Source of the DNA: JAFGXF01 sp963732595
Lineage (GTDB): Bacteria > Chloroflexota > Anaerolineae > Anaerolineales > Anaerolineaceae
NCBI GenBank assembly: GCA_963732595.1
Contig: CAVSZZ010000001.1
Coordinates: forward strand, 124,001 to 188,000
Length of the DNA stretch: 64,000 nucleotides
Reading direction: 5' to 3'
Shown here: piece by piece, positions 37,594 to 47,172 of the stretch
Layout: the number at the start of each line of letters is the position of its first letter
Numbering within the stretch: position 1 is the stretch's first letter
Program-made: the position numbers and the translations under genes
Notes under the pieces: generated by a model
Told to the model about the DNA's origin: nothing
Seen by the model: the letters and a program-made list of their open reading frames with translations, nothing else
Databases searched by the model: none

Positions 37594-38616
37594 ATGGAAA
37601 AGAAAAATAAAAATCCAACCATATATGATGTTGCCAAACATGCCGGAGTAAGCATTACAACCGTTTCGCGTATTCTGAACGATTCTGACAAGGTCAATTC
37701 CGATACACGAAAACGGGTGCTGGTTTCCATTGATGCCTTGGGCTTTGTGCCGAAAGCGGAAGCGCGCGCCCGGGCAATGCAGAAGAACGGCCGCATCGGT
37801 GTGATCTCTCCCTTCTTCACTGCACCATCTTTCATCCAACGTCTGCGCGGGATAGCGGGTGCCCTGTCGCCCAAAAATTATGAGTTGGTAATTTACACCG
37901 TCGATTCGACCGACCACCTGCAACGGTTCCTATCCACCCTACCGCTGACTGGCAATCTGGATGGATTGATCATTTTATCCCTGCAAATCGGAGATACGGA
38001 AGCGCACCGGTTAATCGACCATGACTTGCCGACCGTGCTGATTGAATACCCACATCCCAACCTGAACTGCGTGGAGATCGACGATACACAAGGCGGGTAC
38101 TTGGCGGGTACTTACTTGCTCAGTAAAGGTCACAGCAGGATTGCCTTCCTGGGCGATACCGATCTGCCGGAGTATGCCATCCACCCGGTAAGCCTGCGCC
38201 TGAGCGGTTTTCGTCAGGCATTGAAAGAGTCTGGTATTGATCTACCCGATGTCCTTGTACGTCTTGCCCCTTATACCCAGGAGCAGACCCGCCAGGTTGC
38301 CCGGGACCTGCTCAGCTTGCCCGAACCGCCTACAGCCATCTTCGCAGCAACCGATTTCCAGGCACTCGGTGTACTCAAGGCTGCCCGCCAAATGAATGTG
38401 AGTGTACCGGAACAACTGGCAATCATCGGATTCGATGACCTTGACATGGCTGAGTATGCCGACTTGACAACCATTAGCCAGCACTTGGACGAATCAGGTA
38501 GTCTGGCGGTGGAAATAATAATTTCACAATTGGAATCGACCTCACAGTTGCCAAGACACGTCAAGATCCCTCTTTCTTTTAATCGAACGAAAAACCGCAT
38601 AAGAATTAGTTATTGA
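37594..38616 (+). CDS. LacI-family transcriptional regulator
   Basis: 340 residues. N-terminal LacI helix-turn-helix: TIYDVAKHAGVSITTVSRIL then NDSDKVNSDTRKRV. Periplasmic-binding-protein-like sensor domain: IGVISPFFTAPSF, HDLPTVLIEYPHP, GGYLAGTYLLSKGHSRIAFL, AIFAATDFQALGVLKAARQM, LAIIGFDDLDMAEYADLTTI. The gene is next to a sugar ABC importer, and a LacI-type operator lies just after its stop, so it most likely represses that operon until a sugar binds. Confidence 0.93.
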   Translation: MEKKNKNPTIYDVAKHAGVSITTVSRILNDSDKVNSDTRKRVLVSIDALGFVPKAEARARAMQKNGRIGVISPFFTAPSFIQRLRGIAGALSPKNYELVIYTVDSTDHLQRFLSTLPLTGNLDGLIILSLQIGDTEAHRLIDHDLPTVLIEYPHPNLNCVEIDDTQGGYLAGTYLLSKGHSRIAFLGDTDLPEYAIHPVSLRLSGFRQALKESGIDLPDVLVRLAPYTQEQTRQVARDLLSLPEPPTAIFAATDFQALGVLKAARQMNVSVPEQLAIIGFDDLDMAEYADLTTISQHLDESGSLAVEIIISQLESTSQLPRHVKIPLSFNRTKNRIRISY

Positions 38617-38641
38617 CTTTTAGTTGGATTCATTGTAAACT
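38613..38641 (+). promoter_or_regulatory. Promoter of the sugar ABC importer operon
   Basis: TTGACT (38613-38618, overlapping the regulator stop), 17-base spacer, TAAACT (38636-38641). Followed within 4 bases by the palindromic operator. Confidence 0.55.
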
Positions 38642-38644
38642 GTT

Positions 38645-38660
38645 ATGAAAGTGCTTTCAT
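38645..38660 (+). promoter_or_regulatory. LacI-family operator
   Basis: Perfect 16-base inverted repeat ATGAAAGTGCTTTCAT (seven-base arms around TG). It has the form of LacI/CcpA-type operators (TGAAAGCGCTTTCA) and sits just after the -10 box, where bound repressor would block transcription. Confidence 0.7.
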
Positions 38661-38782
38661 GGTATTACTTGCATTAAGAACAGTTTACCAACATTCCAGA
38701 GGAGGTGTATATAAGTGAAAATATAGCCAATCTATTTTCGCAGTTTCAGATCCTTTACTTAATCTTAAAAGGAGAATGAGAA

Positions 38783-40159
38783 ATGAATAGGAAAGTTGCG
38801 TTATATTGGCTAATCAGCCTGTTGGTCCTGTCATCCATGCTGCTTTCTGCCTGCGGTGGGACGCCGGCAACCACTGCTCCGGCAGCAACAGAAGCCCCTG
38901 TAGTAGAGGTCCCCGCAACAGAGGCTCCTGCGGAAGCCGCGCTCCCAGGCTGTGGGACGGATCCTGTCGTGATGAATGTCGTCTTCGAGACCGGCTGGGA
39001 CATGCCCACACAGCTGACCGTAGAGTTCACGAAGCAGTTCCCGAACGTTACCTGGAACATCAGCATGGAACAGTTCGCGAATCTCATCACAACAACACCG
39101 ATGCTTCTCTCGAGTGACAACCCACCCGACCTGATCCGGTTGCCAACGATGGTCTCCTTTGCACAAGACGGCCTCCTGAAAAACCTGGACGAATACGCAA
39201 AGGCGTTTGGCTGGAGTGATTGGCCGGTACCACAGCTCAACCAGAACCGGTTGGATGCAAACTGGGTTCGAGGTTCCGGCACGCTATATGCCATGGGTCT
39301 CAACTACAGTATGACCGGTGTCTTCTATAACAAGGAGTTGGCAGCCCAGATCGGAATGACCGAGCCGCCCAAGACGGTTGCCGAGTTTGAAGCTTTACTC
39401 GCTGCAGCCAAGGCCGCCGGCCTTCAACCGATCATGGAGTGGGGTAGTGCCAAGAGCGGTATGGGTCTTGCATTCCCGCTCCAGAACCTGATGGCCGCCT
39501 ATGGCCCGGTCGAACCGATCAACGAATGGATCTTCCAGAAAGCCGGTGCGACGATCGATACCCCTTCGAACCTCATCGCCGCACAGCACCTTCAGGACTG
39601 GCTCGAGAAAGGCTACTTCCCATCAGATATCAATGCCATCGAGTACACCGATGCCGCCAACCGTTTCGGTAGTGGTGAGGGTGTCTTCACCTTCAATGGC
39701 GACTGGCAGAACGGCGGCTATAACGCAGCCATGCCCGGCAATGTCGGGTTCTTCCTGTTCCCGCCCGCTGAAGCTGGCGGAGGGTATGCTGCCATGTCTG
39801 CTCCGCTGACAATCGGCATCGCTGCCAATGCCAAGCACGCAGACTGCGCCGCATTCTTCCTCAATTGGGCTGCCTCGAACGAAATAGCCCGGCAGATCAA
39901 CGTCGACGGAATGGGATCGAATCCTGGCGGACCCGTTGGTGCCTCAGTGCCAACCGTTGCCACCGGCTCAGTCACAATCGATACGCTGGCCGCAGGACCC
40001 CTCTTAAGCGGCGCGATGGACTTTATTGCCAATGCGACCAGTGCCATCTTCGCCCAGGGCTGGACCCCTGAGCTCCAGAAGATGGTCGCCGGTCAGCAAG
40101 ACGCAGCCGGATTGCTCAAAGCCGTCCAGGCCGAATATCTGCGGGAACTGTCTCAGTAA
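38783..40159 (+). CDS. Sugar ABC importer, substrate-binding lipoprotein
   Basis: 458 residues. Start ATG 38783 after AAAAGGAGAATGAGAA. Lipobox MLLSACGG followed by a Thr/Ala/Pro linker. Family 1 solute-binding protein: VEFTKQFPNVTWNISMEQFA, PDLIRLPTMVSFAQDGLLKN LDEY, GTLYAMGLNYSMTGVFYNKE, VFTFNGDWQNGGYN. It delivers an oligosaccharide to the two permeases that follow. No ATPase gene is nearby, so a shared MsmK-type ATPase encoded elsewhere is expected. Confidence 0.92.
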   Translation: MNRKVALYWLISLLVLSSMLLSACGGTPATTAPAATEAPVVEVPATEAPAEAALPGCGTDPVVMNVVFETGWDMPTQLTVEFTKQFPNVTWNISMEQFANLITTTPMLLSSDNPPDLIRLPTMVSFAQDGLLKNLDEYAKAFGWSDWPVPQLNQNRLDANWVRGSGTLYAMGLNYSMTGVFYNKELAAQIGMTEPPKTVAEFEALLAAAKAAGLQPIMEWGSAKSGMGLAFPLQNLMAAYGPVEPINEWIFQKAGATIDTPSNLIAAQHLQDWLEKGYFPSDINAIEYTDAANRFGSGEGVFTFNGDWQNGGYNAAMPGNVGFFLFPPAEAGGGYAAMSAPLTIGIAANAKHADCAAFFLNWAASNEIARQINVDGMGSNPGGPVGASVPTVATGSVTIDTLAAGPLLSGAMDFIANATSAIFAQGWTPELQKMVAGQQDAAGLLKAVQAEYLRELSQ

Positions 40160-40213
40160 TGGTTAGAGCCACGTGACGATGCCTGTGTATTCCAAATCAA
40201 AGGTGATATCACA

Positions 40214-41131
40214 GTGACGTCAGACAACCACCCCGTGGCGCCTGAGCTCTCCCGGTGGAAGATCCGCCGGGAGAGCATTGTTGGCTGGCTGTTCACCCTG
40301 CCAGCGCTGCTCATGTACGCGTTCTTCGTGCTCGTGCCTTTCCTGTTCACCATTATCTATTCGTTCTTTCGCTGGAATGGTGTCGGACCGATGACCTGGG
40401 TGGGGATGAAGAACTATATAGATGTCCTCCAGGTACCCAACCTGGTAGGCACTATCTTCAATGCATTCTGGCTGGTCGTGTGGTTCAGCTTCATCCCGGT
40501 GGGACTCGGGCTCGTTGTTGCGAGTGTGATCTCCCGGGTGGCGACCGGTCGGTTCGGAGCGATAGCCCGGACTGTTCTGTTCCTGCCCCAAGTCATCGCG
40601 CTCGTCGCAGCCGGCATCATCTGGGGTTGGTTATTGGCCCTTCCGGGTGTCATCAACCAAATCCTTAAGGTTATTGGTCTTGGCGTGATCACCCGTGCCT
40701 GGCTGGGAGACTTCCACTGGGCACTCCCATCCGTCGGCATGGTCGGAATCTGGGTCCTGCTGGGTTTCTGCATCGTCCTGCTTCAGACGGGTATGAGTAA
40801 AATCGACCCTTCCTTTTATGAGTCTGCAAGGCTCGACGGTGCGAGTTGGTTTCATGAGTTCTTCGCAATCACCGTCCCGCTTCTCCGACACGAGATCGGC
40901 GTCTGCCTGACCGTCACGGTGATCGCCGCGCTTGCCGCGTTTGATATCATCTGGGTCACGACCGCCGGCGGGCCTGGCAACGCAACGGCAGTCCCTGGGA
41001 TCCAGATCTACATCCTTGCCTTCACCCAGCGATCGATAGGCCTGGCATCTGCCCTGGCCGTCATGCTCATGGTCCTGGTGGTCATCGTCATCCTGCCGAT
41101 CCAATGGCTGACCCGGGAGAGTGCGCAATGA
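40214..41131 (+). CDS. Sugar ABC importer, MalF-type permease
   Basis: 305 residues from GTG 40214 (AAAGGTGAT upstream). Six membrane helices and the EAA loop YESARLDGASWFHEFFAITV PLLR, which docks the ATPase. N-terminal helix LFTLPALLMYAFFVLVPFLF is typical of MalF/UgpA-like permeases. The stop overlaps the start of the second permease (ATGA). Confidence 0.92.
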   Translation: MTSDNHPVAPELSRWKIRRESIVGWLFTLPALLMYAFFVLVPFLFTIIYSFFRWNGVGPMTWVGMKNYIDVLQVPNLVGTIFNAFWLVVWFSFIPVGLGLVVASVISRVATGRFGAIARTVLFLPQVIALVAAGIIWGWLLALPGVINQILKVIGLGVITRAWLGDFHWALPSVGMVGIWVLLGFCIVLLQTGMSKIDPSFYESARLDGASWFHEFFAITVPLLRHEIGVCLTVTVIAALAAFDIIWVTTAGGPGNATAVPGIQIYILAFTQRSIGLASALAVMLMVLVVIVILPIQWLTRESAQ

Positions 41132-41952
41132 AGGTTGCTCGCAGTGAGCTCTGGACAGGACGGGCACTTCTCCTGGTACTGATGACATTCACGATCCTGC
41201 CATTCATCAGCATCTTTCTGACTGCTCTTCATCCGTCGGGGGATGTGCCGAACGGTCTCGATTGGCCCGAGACCCCGCAGTGGATCAACTTCGTGACAGC
41301 GTTCAAAATGGCGGAAATGCCCAAGCTGCTCTTGTCGAGCTTATTCATTGTACTTTCTGTCGTACCCGCAACCCTGGTCATCTCGACGATGGCCGGATTC
41401 GCCATCGGCCTGCTGCGGATCCCCGGTTCGCGCGTGCTCCTTTTCCTGTTTGTGTTCGGGCTGACGCTTCCGTTCCAGGGGATCATCATCCCCATCTACT
41501 TCCTTGAACGGACGATCGGTATTTACAACACCCGGTTTGCGATCGCACTTCCGTTAATTGCCTTGTACATGCCCTTTGCCGTTTTTTGGATGCGCGCTCA
41601 CTTCGTCAACTTGCCACCCGAGCTCTCGGAAGCGGCTCGCGTCGACGGGGCGACCACCTGGGACCTTTTCTGGCAGATTCACGTCCCGCTGGCACGGGCG
41701 CCAATTGCCTCACTCGGAATCCTCACATCCATATGGACGTGGAACCAGTTCCTGCTTTGCCTGGTACTCGTCGAGGATCCGACGCAGCGAACGATGGCCG
41801 GTGGGCTGGGAGCCTTCCAAGGCCACTACGCGAACAATGTCCCCCTGTTGTGCGCCGGCACGATTCTGATCCTCGTCCCCACCCTCATCGTCTTCATCAT
41901 TTTCCAGCGCCAGATCATAATGGCATTGCTCCAGGGCGCTGTCAAAGGATGA
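41128..41952 (+). CDS. Sugar ABC importer, MalG-type permease
   Basis: 274 residues from ATG 41128, overlapping the MalF-type stop. Six membrane helices; EAA loop SEAARVDGATTWDLFWQIHV PLAR; MalG-like start with FTILPFISIFLTALHPSGDV. Together with the binding protein and MalF-type permease it makes the membrane part of a carbohydrate importer. Confidence 0.92.
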   Translation: MKVARSELWTGRALLLVLMTFTILPFISIFLTALHPSGDVPNGLDWPETPQWINFVTAFKMAEMPKLLLSSLFIVLSVVPATLVISTMAGFAIGLLRIPGSRVLLFLFVFGLTLPFQGIIIPIYFLERTIGIYNTRFAIALPLIALYMPFAVFWMRAHFVNLPPELSEAARVDGATTWDLFWQIHVPLARAPIASLGILTSIWTWNQFLLCLVLVEDPTQRTMAGGLGAFQGHYANNVPLLCAGTILILVPTLIVFIIFQRQIIMALLQGAVKG

Positions 41953-42138
41953 GCAGAGAGGCGCCAAGTACTATTACATCTTAAATGTGCTGGTCATACC
42001 ATTTTCCTTAAAGAATCATGCTTATTAGAGGAACAGTAACTGTATCCGTTTATGGAACGATTGAAAATACGGCAATTTTTGGTAAGAAGACTGTTTTATT
42101 ACTTTTAAAATGGCTCACCCTGTAGATACGAGGTATTT

Positions 42139-42807
42139 ATGAAAGGCGATATTGTCATCGTGCAAGCACATCACCAAAAGGTTGCACGTGTCATTGTTCC
42201 AATGATCATTGACAAAATTCAAGAGAAGAAACGGATTTATACAATAACCGTCGGGGGTGAATCTGGCAGTGGTAAATCTGAAATCAGTCTTGCAATTGCC
42301 AATGAACTTAATAAAAATGGGATTAAAGCCATCATTTTTGGGCAGGATGATTATTTTTTTCTGCCACCCAAATTGAACAGCGATAGAAGGCGGGAAAACC
42401 CAGACTGGTTGGGACCTCATATCGAAGTCAACCTTGATCTGTTTGAAAACAATCTCCTCGATGCCATTCAAGGCAAACCCGAGACCATCAAACCTCTGGT
42501 TGATTACAACACGAACACGATCGAAATGCAGACCATCAGTCTTAAAGGTGTACAGGTGATCATAGCCGAAGGCACATACACCTCATTGCTAAAATATATC
42601 GATTTTAAAATATTCATCACAAGAGACTGGCATTTAACCCTGGAAGACCGAAAAAAAAGAAGCAGGGGTAACGAAGTACACGATCCATTTACTGAGGGGA
42701 TCCTGGCTGTAGAGCACAAGATCATTGCCGGTCACAAGCATTTGGCCGATATCATCGTAAACAGCAATTACGAGGTCATCAATGCCGCTACGGAAGTACC
42801 GGAATGA
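42139..42807 (+). CDS. Uridine-kinase-like P-loop kinase
   Basis: 222 residues. Walker A VGGESGSGKSEISLAIANEL (residues 38-57), FGQDDYFFLPP with the acceptor-binding Asp, GPHIEVNLDLFENNL, IIAEGTYTS and the lid VHDPFTEGILAVEHKIIAGH. It belongs to the uridine kinase/phosphoribulokinase superfamily, but the genomic setting (overlap of four bases with a GH13 phosphorylase, sugar importer upstream) suggests the acceptor is a sugar or small polyol released by that phosphorylase. The substrate is inference. Confidence 0.78.
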   Translation: MKGDIVIVQAHHQKVARVIVPMIIDKIQEKKRIYTITVGGESGSGKSEISLAIANELNKNGIKAIIFGQDDYFFLPPKLNSDRRRENPDWLGPHIEVNLDLFENNLLDAIQGKPETIKPLVDYNTNTIEMQTISLKGVQVIIAEGTYTSLLKYIDFKIFITRDWHLTLEDRKKRSRGNEVHDPFTEGILAVEHKIIAGHKHLADIIVNSNYEVINAATEVPE

Positions 42808-44276
42808 AGGTCAAGAACCAGGTCCAACTGATTACCTATCCCGATTCCCTGGGGGTAGATTTACATCAGTTGAATGGTGTTCTGAATAAATACTTCCCCG
42901 GTCTATTTACCGGAGGAATTCATATTCTGCCACCTTTCCCGTCTTCAGGCGATCGGGGGTTTGCGCCATTGACCTATTCTGAGATCGATCCGAAATTCGG
43001 CACCTGGGCCGATATCCGGGAGATTGGCCGGAAAACCCCCGTGATGTTGGACCTCATGGTGAATCACATCTCAGCACAGTCAGCCTTCTTTCAGGACTTC
43101 CTGGAAATGGGACGAAGATCGAAATATGCCGATCTTTTCATCACCCCGGAAAAAATCTGGCCGGACGGAACTCCGGTTCAAGAGGATATTGAGAAGATAT
43201 TTTTAAGAAGGGCCGAACCGTTTTCGAAATATCCCATCCGGCAGACGGGCGAAAGTGAAATCGTTTGGACCACTTTTGGAAAGACCAACCCCTCTGAACA
43301 GATCGACCTGGATGTCCATTCACCCATCATGCGTCAGTTGTTTACAGACTTTCTGACTCACTTTGCCGAAAACAATGTAAAAATGGTGCGATTGGATGCG
43401 GTTGGCTATGTCATTAAAAAGCCGGGGACTTCTTGCTTTTTCGTCGAACCCGAGATTTATGAATTTCTCGATTGGATATCGAATCAGGCACATTCGATGA
43501 GTATCGAAGTCGTACCGGAAATCCATGCCGAATATGAAACCCAATTCAAGCTGGCGAAAAAAGGTTATTGGATCTACGACTTCATCCTGCCCTATGCAAT
43601 CCTGGATGCCTTCATCAACCAGACCTTTGAAAGGTTGAAACAATACTTACTGGTCAGACCCCATCATCAAGTTACCATGCTGGATTGCCATGATGGCATT
43701 CCCCTGAAGCCGGACCTAAACGGCCTGTACCGGCCGGAGGATGCAAAAAGGGTGATCGATCACTGTCTGGAGAGAGGCGCCAATCTGAGCCGTGTTATCT
43801 CGCCCACCCACAAGGATGCAGACGGTTTGGATGTGCATCAGATTCGCGGCTCGTATTATTCCATGATGGACTGCAACGATACTGCCTATCTGACTGCCAG
43901 GGCGATCCAGTTCTTCACACCCGGCATTCCCCAGGTGTATTATGTCGGGCTGCTGGCAGGGAAAAATGATTCCGAAGCGGTCGAGAGGACCGGGGAAGGC
44001 CGTGAAATCAATCGCCATAACTATACCCTTGCGGAGATCGACCGGGAAACGAAAAAAGACGTTGTCAAAAGATTGATCGCATTGATCAAGTTTCGAAATG
44101 CTCACCCGGCTTTCAACGGAAGTTTCGTAGTGGGTGATTGTGACGATCAATCCATCGATCTGTCATGGAACGATGGGGATACCTTTACAAAACTGGTGGT
44201 TGGGCTGCACCCACTTTCCGCCACGATTCTGTATAATGAACGTGGAAATAAAGATATTCGAACATTCATTTTGTAA
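42804..44276 (+). CDS. GH13 sucrose-phosphorylase-type glycoside phosphorylase
   Basis: 490 residues, typical of GH13 subfamily 18. QVQLITYPDSLG and HILPPFPSSGDRGFAPLTY at the N-terminus, catalytic nucleophile in MVRLDAVGYVIKKPGTSCFF near residue 196, acid/base in EVVPEIHAEYE near 238, transition-state Asp in MLDCHDGI near 295, and TPGIPQVYYVGLLAGKND. The reaction is phosphorolysis of sucrose or a related alpha-glucoside to glucose-1-phosphate and the aglycone. Relatives act on sucrose 6-phosphate or glucosylglycerate, and the sequence alone does not decide. The kinase gene before it overlaps by four bases. Confidence 0.88.
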   Translation: MKVKNQVQLITYPDSLGVDLHQLNGVLNKYFPGLFTGGIHILPPFPSSGDRGFAPLTYSEIDPKFGTWADIREIGRKTPVMLDLMVNHISAQSAFFQDFLEMGRRSKYADLFITPEKIWPDGTPVQEDIEKIFLRRAEPFSKYPIRQTGESEIVWTTFGKTNPSEQIDLDVHSPIMRQLFTDFLTHFAENNVKMVRLDAVGYVIKKPGTSCFFVEPEIYEFLDWISNQAHSMSIEVVPEIHAEYETQFKLAKKGYWIYDFILPYAILDAFINQTFERLKQYLLVRPHHQVTMLDCHDGIPLKPDLNGLYRPEDAKRVIDHCLERGANLSRVISPTHKDADGLDVHQIRGSYYSMMDCNDTAYLTARAIQFFTPGIPQVYYVGLLAGKNDSEAVERTGEGREINRHNYTLAEIDRETKKDVVKRLIALIKFRNAHPAFNGSFVVGDCDDQSIDLSWNDGDTFTKLVVGLHPLSATILYNERGNKDIRTFIL

Positions 44277-44312
44277 GTAGTGTAATAATATAGTTCATTA
44301 TGGAGATGCCCC

Positions 44313-45287
44313 ATGCCTTTGACGTTTGATCTTCCTTTCGAGCAGCTGGCTGAATACGCCGGCACGAATCCCCGGCCGGATGATTTTGACGTCTTCTGGG
44401 ACTTAGGTTTGGCTGAAATGAGAGCGGTGAAGCCCGAAATCGAAGTGATCCCAGCCGATTTCATGACTTCCTTCTGCGAATGCAATGACCTGTATTTCAC
44501 CGGCGTGGGCGGTGCGCGCATCCATTCGAAACTCTTGAAGCCGATTGAAGCCAAATCCCCCGGCCCAGCGATCCTGATGTTCCATGGCTATTCCATGGAT
44601 GCGGGCGATTGGACCGACAAGCTGGGTTACGTTGCCCAGGGATTCACGGTGGCGGCCATGGACTGCCGCGGGCAGGGCGGCAGCTCCGAGGATCCGGGCG
44701 GGGTGTCGGGTAACACGCTGCACGGGCACATCATCCGGGGGCTGCAGGATGCGTTGAACGGCGCCCCGGAAAAACTGTTGTTCCGGCAGATCTTCCTGGA
44801 CACGGCACAGCTGGCGGGCATCCTGATGGACCTGCCCGGGGTGGACGCCGCACGCGTGGGGGTGACGGGCGGCAGCCAGGGCGGCGCCCTGACGATCGCC
44901 TGTGCCGCGCTGGAACCACGCATCCGCAGAGCTGCACCGACGTTTCCCTTTTTAAGCGACTACAAACGGGTCTGGTCGATGGACCAGGCCAAGGATGCCT
45001 ACCTGGAATTGAAGGATCTCTTCCGCCGCTTTGATCCAACCCACCAAAAAGAGGATGCCATCTTCGAAAAGCTGGGCTATATCGACATCCAGCACCTGGC
45101 GAATCGTGTGCAGGCGGATGTCCTGTGGGGCATTGGCTTGATGGACACCATCTGCCCGCCCTCATCGCAGTTCGCGGCCTACAACAAGATCCGATCGCCG
45201 AAAACGATGGAGGTCTATCCCGATTTCGGGCATGAGAACCTGCCCGGTTTCGCGGATAAGGCTTTTGAGTTCATGCTGAAACTGTGA
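44313..45287 (+). CDS. CE7-family acetyl (xylan) esterase / cephalosporin-C deacetylase
   Basis: 324 residues, normal for CE7. Motifs: AMDCRGQGGSS (RGQ), nucleophile GVTGGSQGGAL (GxSQG), catalytic Asp in GLMDTICPPSS and His in FGHENLPGF. Removes acetyl groups from small acetylated sugars or xylo-oligosaccharides inside the cell. It follows the phosphorylase by 36 bases and has a clear start (GGAGATGCCCC ATG). Supports a role of the locus in using acetylated plant oligosaccharides, though the link is inference. Confidence 0.88.
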   Translation: MPLTFDLPFEQLAEYAGTNPRPDDFDVFWDLGLAEMRAVKPEIEVIPADFMTSFCECNDLYFTGVGGARIHSKLLKPIEAKSPGPAILMFHGYSMDAGDWTDKLGYVAQGFTVAAMDCRGQGGSSEDPGGVSGNTLHGHIIRGLQDALNGAPEKLLFRQIFLDTAQLAGILMDLPGVDAARVGVTGGSQGGALTIACAALEPRIRRAAPTFPFLSDYKRVWSMDQAKDAYLELKDLFRRFDPTHQKEDAIFEKLGYIDIQHLANRVQADVLWGIGLMDTICPPSSQFAAYNKIRSPKTMEVYPDFGHENLPGFADKAFEFMLKL

Positions 45288-45740
45288 TCATCGGATGTGG
45301 GGAATGTCAATGCGAGGAGGATGCGACGCTCTGCGTCCTTCGGAGCATCCGACGTCCGTTCTTTGGACACCGCAGGTGTTGGCAATCCATCCTCCGGGTG
45401 CGCCGACCCACGGGAGGCGCTCCAGAGGACACTCCCCGTGTCACACCGTGACCCGGGGATGCAGAGCACGACGAGCAATGCGAGCAGGTGTTATGCTTTC
45501 ACCGCTCATACCGAAGGAAAGAACGGATTGCCACGGACGTCCCGCAGGGACGTCCTCGCAATGACAGTATAAGTTATGAGAACGCTTCCCTCATATTTAA
45601 TAATATTAATAATAACTATCTAGAGCATGTCACACAGTGCCCTGCAAGGGTATGGCGAGGCCGCACTTGTTCTTTGTGCCGTGGCAATCCATCCGTTAGT
45701 TCTCACCCGCAATTAAAGTTATCCATGTTAAGATGGGGAA
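45288..45740. repeat. Gene-free gap with CATTGCGAG/GGCAATCC units
   Basis: 45305-45390: TGTCAATGCGAGG to GTTGGCAATCC unit; 45522-45567: AACGGATTGCCACGGACG, hairpin GACGTCCC/GGGACGTC, CGCAATGACAG, inverted relative to the first. Between them (45391-45521) lies a mosaic of GGGTGCGCCGACC and CGAGCAG modules as at 11400-11606. 45628-45695: a single unit TGTCACACAG to GTGGCAATCC. No gene. Confidence 0.75.
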
Positions 45741-46862
45741 ATGAAGATCATTCAGGTAGATACCAACATTCGTCAAAATGCCAACGCCTTCATCGACCTG
45801 CCCTTCCGGCTGTATGCCGGCAACCCCTGCTGGGTGCCGCCGCTGATCCTGGAGATGCGCGCGGTGCTCAACTCCGGGAAGCATCCTTTTTACCAGCACG
45901 GCGCGGCCGCTTTTTACCTGGCGCTGGATGACGACGGGCAGCCCCTCGGCCGGCTGGCGGTGTTGGAAAACCAGGCCTACAACGACTATAACCGTGAGAA
46001 GACAGCCTTCTTCACTTTCTTCGAGAGCTGGGAGGATCCGGCCATATCGGAGGGGCTTTTCAAGGCTGCTTTTGCCTGGGCCCGCGCCCGCGGGTTGACG
46101 GAGATGCACGGCCCCAAGGGTTTCACCACGCTGGACGGCATGGGGTTATTGGTAAAAGGCTTTGAACATCGCGCTGCGCTCGGACAGGCTTACAACCCGC
46201 CCTATTACGATGTGCTCCTGAAGAACCTGGGCTTTGAGACCGAACGCGAGGTGGTCTCCGGCCACCTCAGCCGCGACCTGGATTTCCCCGAGAAGATCGG
46301 GCGGGCAGCCGAAATCGTGACCAGACGCTACGGCATCCATGCCAGGCAATTCAAGACCAAGCGGGAATTGCTCAAGATGCTGCCGTCGCTTCTGGACCTG
46401 TATAACGACAGCCTGGTACCCGGCGATGGGAATTATCCGATCACACCGCAGGACATGAAGACGATGGCGGACCAGCTGTTCCTGTTTGCCGACCCGCATT
46501 TGGTCAAGATCCTGATGAAGGACGACCAGCCGATCGGTTTCCTGCTGACCTATCCGGATATCTCAGCGGCCATCCAGCGCTCCCGTGGGAGACTCTTACC
46601 ATTCGGCTGGCTGGACATCCTGCTGGAGCCGCGCCGCACCGACTGGCTCAACATCAACGGGGCAGCCATCCTGGAGCAGTACCAGGGCATGGGGGGCACG
46701 GCCGTGCTGTTCAATGAACTTTTCAAGAGCGTGCACGAGAGCCGCTACCACCAGGCCGAGGTGATCCAGATCGACGTGAAGAACATGCGTATGCAGAACG
46801 AGATGAGGAATTTCGGTGTCGATTTTTACAAGATGCACCGGACGTATAAAAGGATAATTTGA
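45741..46862 (+). CDS. GNAT-like acetyltransferase family protein
   Basis: 373 residues. N-terminus FIDLPFRLYAGNPCWVPPLI then LEMRAVLNSGKHPFYQHG is typical of a two-lobed GNAT-like family of unknown role in Chloroflexota and related genomes. The C-terminal half contains INGAAILEQYQGMGGTAVLF, where QxxGxG/A resembles the acetyl-CoA pyrophosphate loop, and EVIQIDVKNMRMQNEMRNFG. Cytosolic; no partner gene. Substrate unknown. Confidence 0.7.
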   Translation: MKIIQVDTNIRQNANAFIDLPFRLYAGNPCWVPPLILEMRAVLNSGKHPFYQHGAAAFYLALDDDGQPLGRLAVLENQAYNDYNREKTAFFTFFESWEDPAISEGLFKAAFAWARARGLTEMHGPKGFTTLDGMGLLVKGFEHRAALGQAYNPPYYDVLLKNLGFETEREVVSGHLSRDLDFPEKIGRAAEIVTRRYGIHARQFKTKRELLKMLPSLLDLYNDSLVPGDGNYPITPQDMKTMADQLFLFADPHLVKILMKDDQPIGFLLTYPDISAAIQRSRGRLLPFGWLDILLEPRRTDWLNINGAAILEQYQGMGGTAVLFNELFKSVHESRYHQAEVIQIDVKNMRMQNEMRNFGVDFYKMHRTYKRII

Positions 46863-47109
46863 AACCCATTTATCCACAATAGTAGCGGGTCAACACAACT
46901 GGGTTACTTTCCAGATCAATCGTAACGGGGCAACACGCCGAAGTTATTTTCCAAATCAATCGTAGCGGGGCACAGCTGTGCCCCGCTACTTGATGGAACC
47001 CGGCGTCCTCCGAAGGACGCACAGCGGAGGAGCTGTGCCCCTGCGAGTTCTTCTCCGTGTTTTTCTTAGCGTGCTTCGCGATCTTAGTGGTTAAAAAACG
47101 TTCCCCCTC
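46863..47109. repeat. Head-to-tail GCGGGGCA units and a short dispersed repeat
   Basis: 46881-46990 holds three direct units of the form ATCAATCGTAGCGGGGCA (AGTAGCGGGTCAACAC, CGTAACGGGGCAACAC, CGTAGCGGGGCACAGC); the last forms a full hairpin with TGTGCCCCGCTACT. 47045-47095 is a degenerate TTCTCCGTG...TGCTTCGCGATC repeat. No gene. Confidence 0.7.
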
Positions 47110-47138
47110 TTGCCATTCCCTCTTTTTTCTTGTATACT
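47110..47138 (+). promoter_or_regulatory. Promoter of the fadR-type / glycerol-phosphate operon
   Basis: TTGCCA (47110-47115), 17-base spacer, TATACT (47133-47138). The start of transcription would fall inside the operator described next. Confidence 0.6.
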
Positions 47139-47154
47139 ACTGGTCAGACCACTT
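47139..47154 (+). promoter_or_regulatory. FadR-subfamily operator
   Basis: ACTGGTCAGACCACTT contains the inverted repeat TGGTCAGACCA, which fits the FadR-subfamily consensus TNGTNNNACNA very well. It lies between the -10 box and the regulator's ATG, so autoregulation is likely. Confidence 0.7.
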
Positions 47155-47172
47155 ACCAGATTGGAGCTGCGG

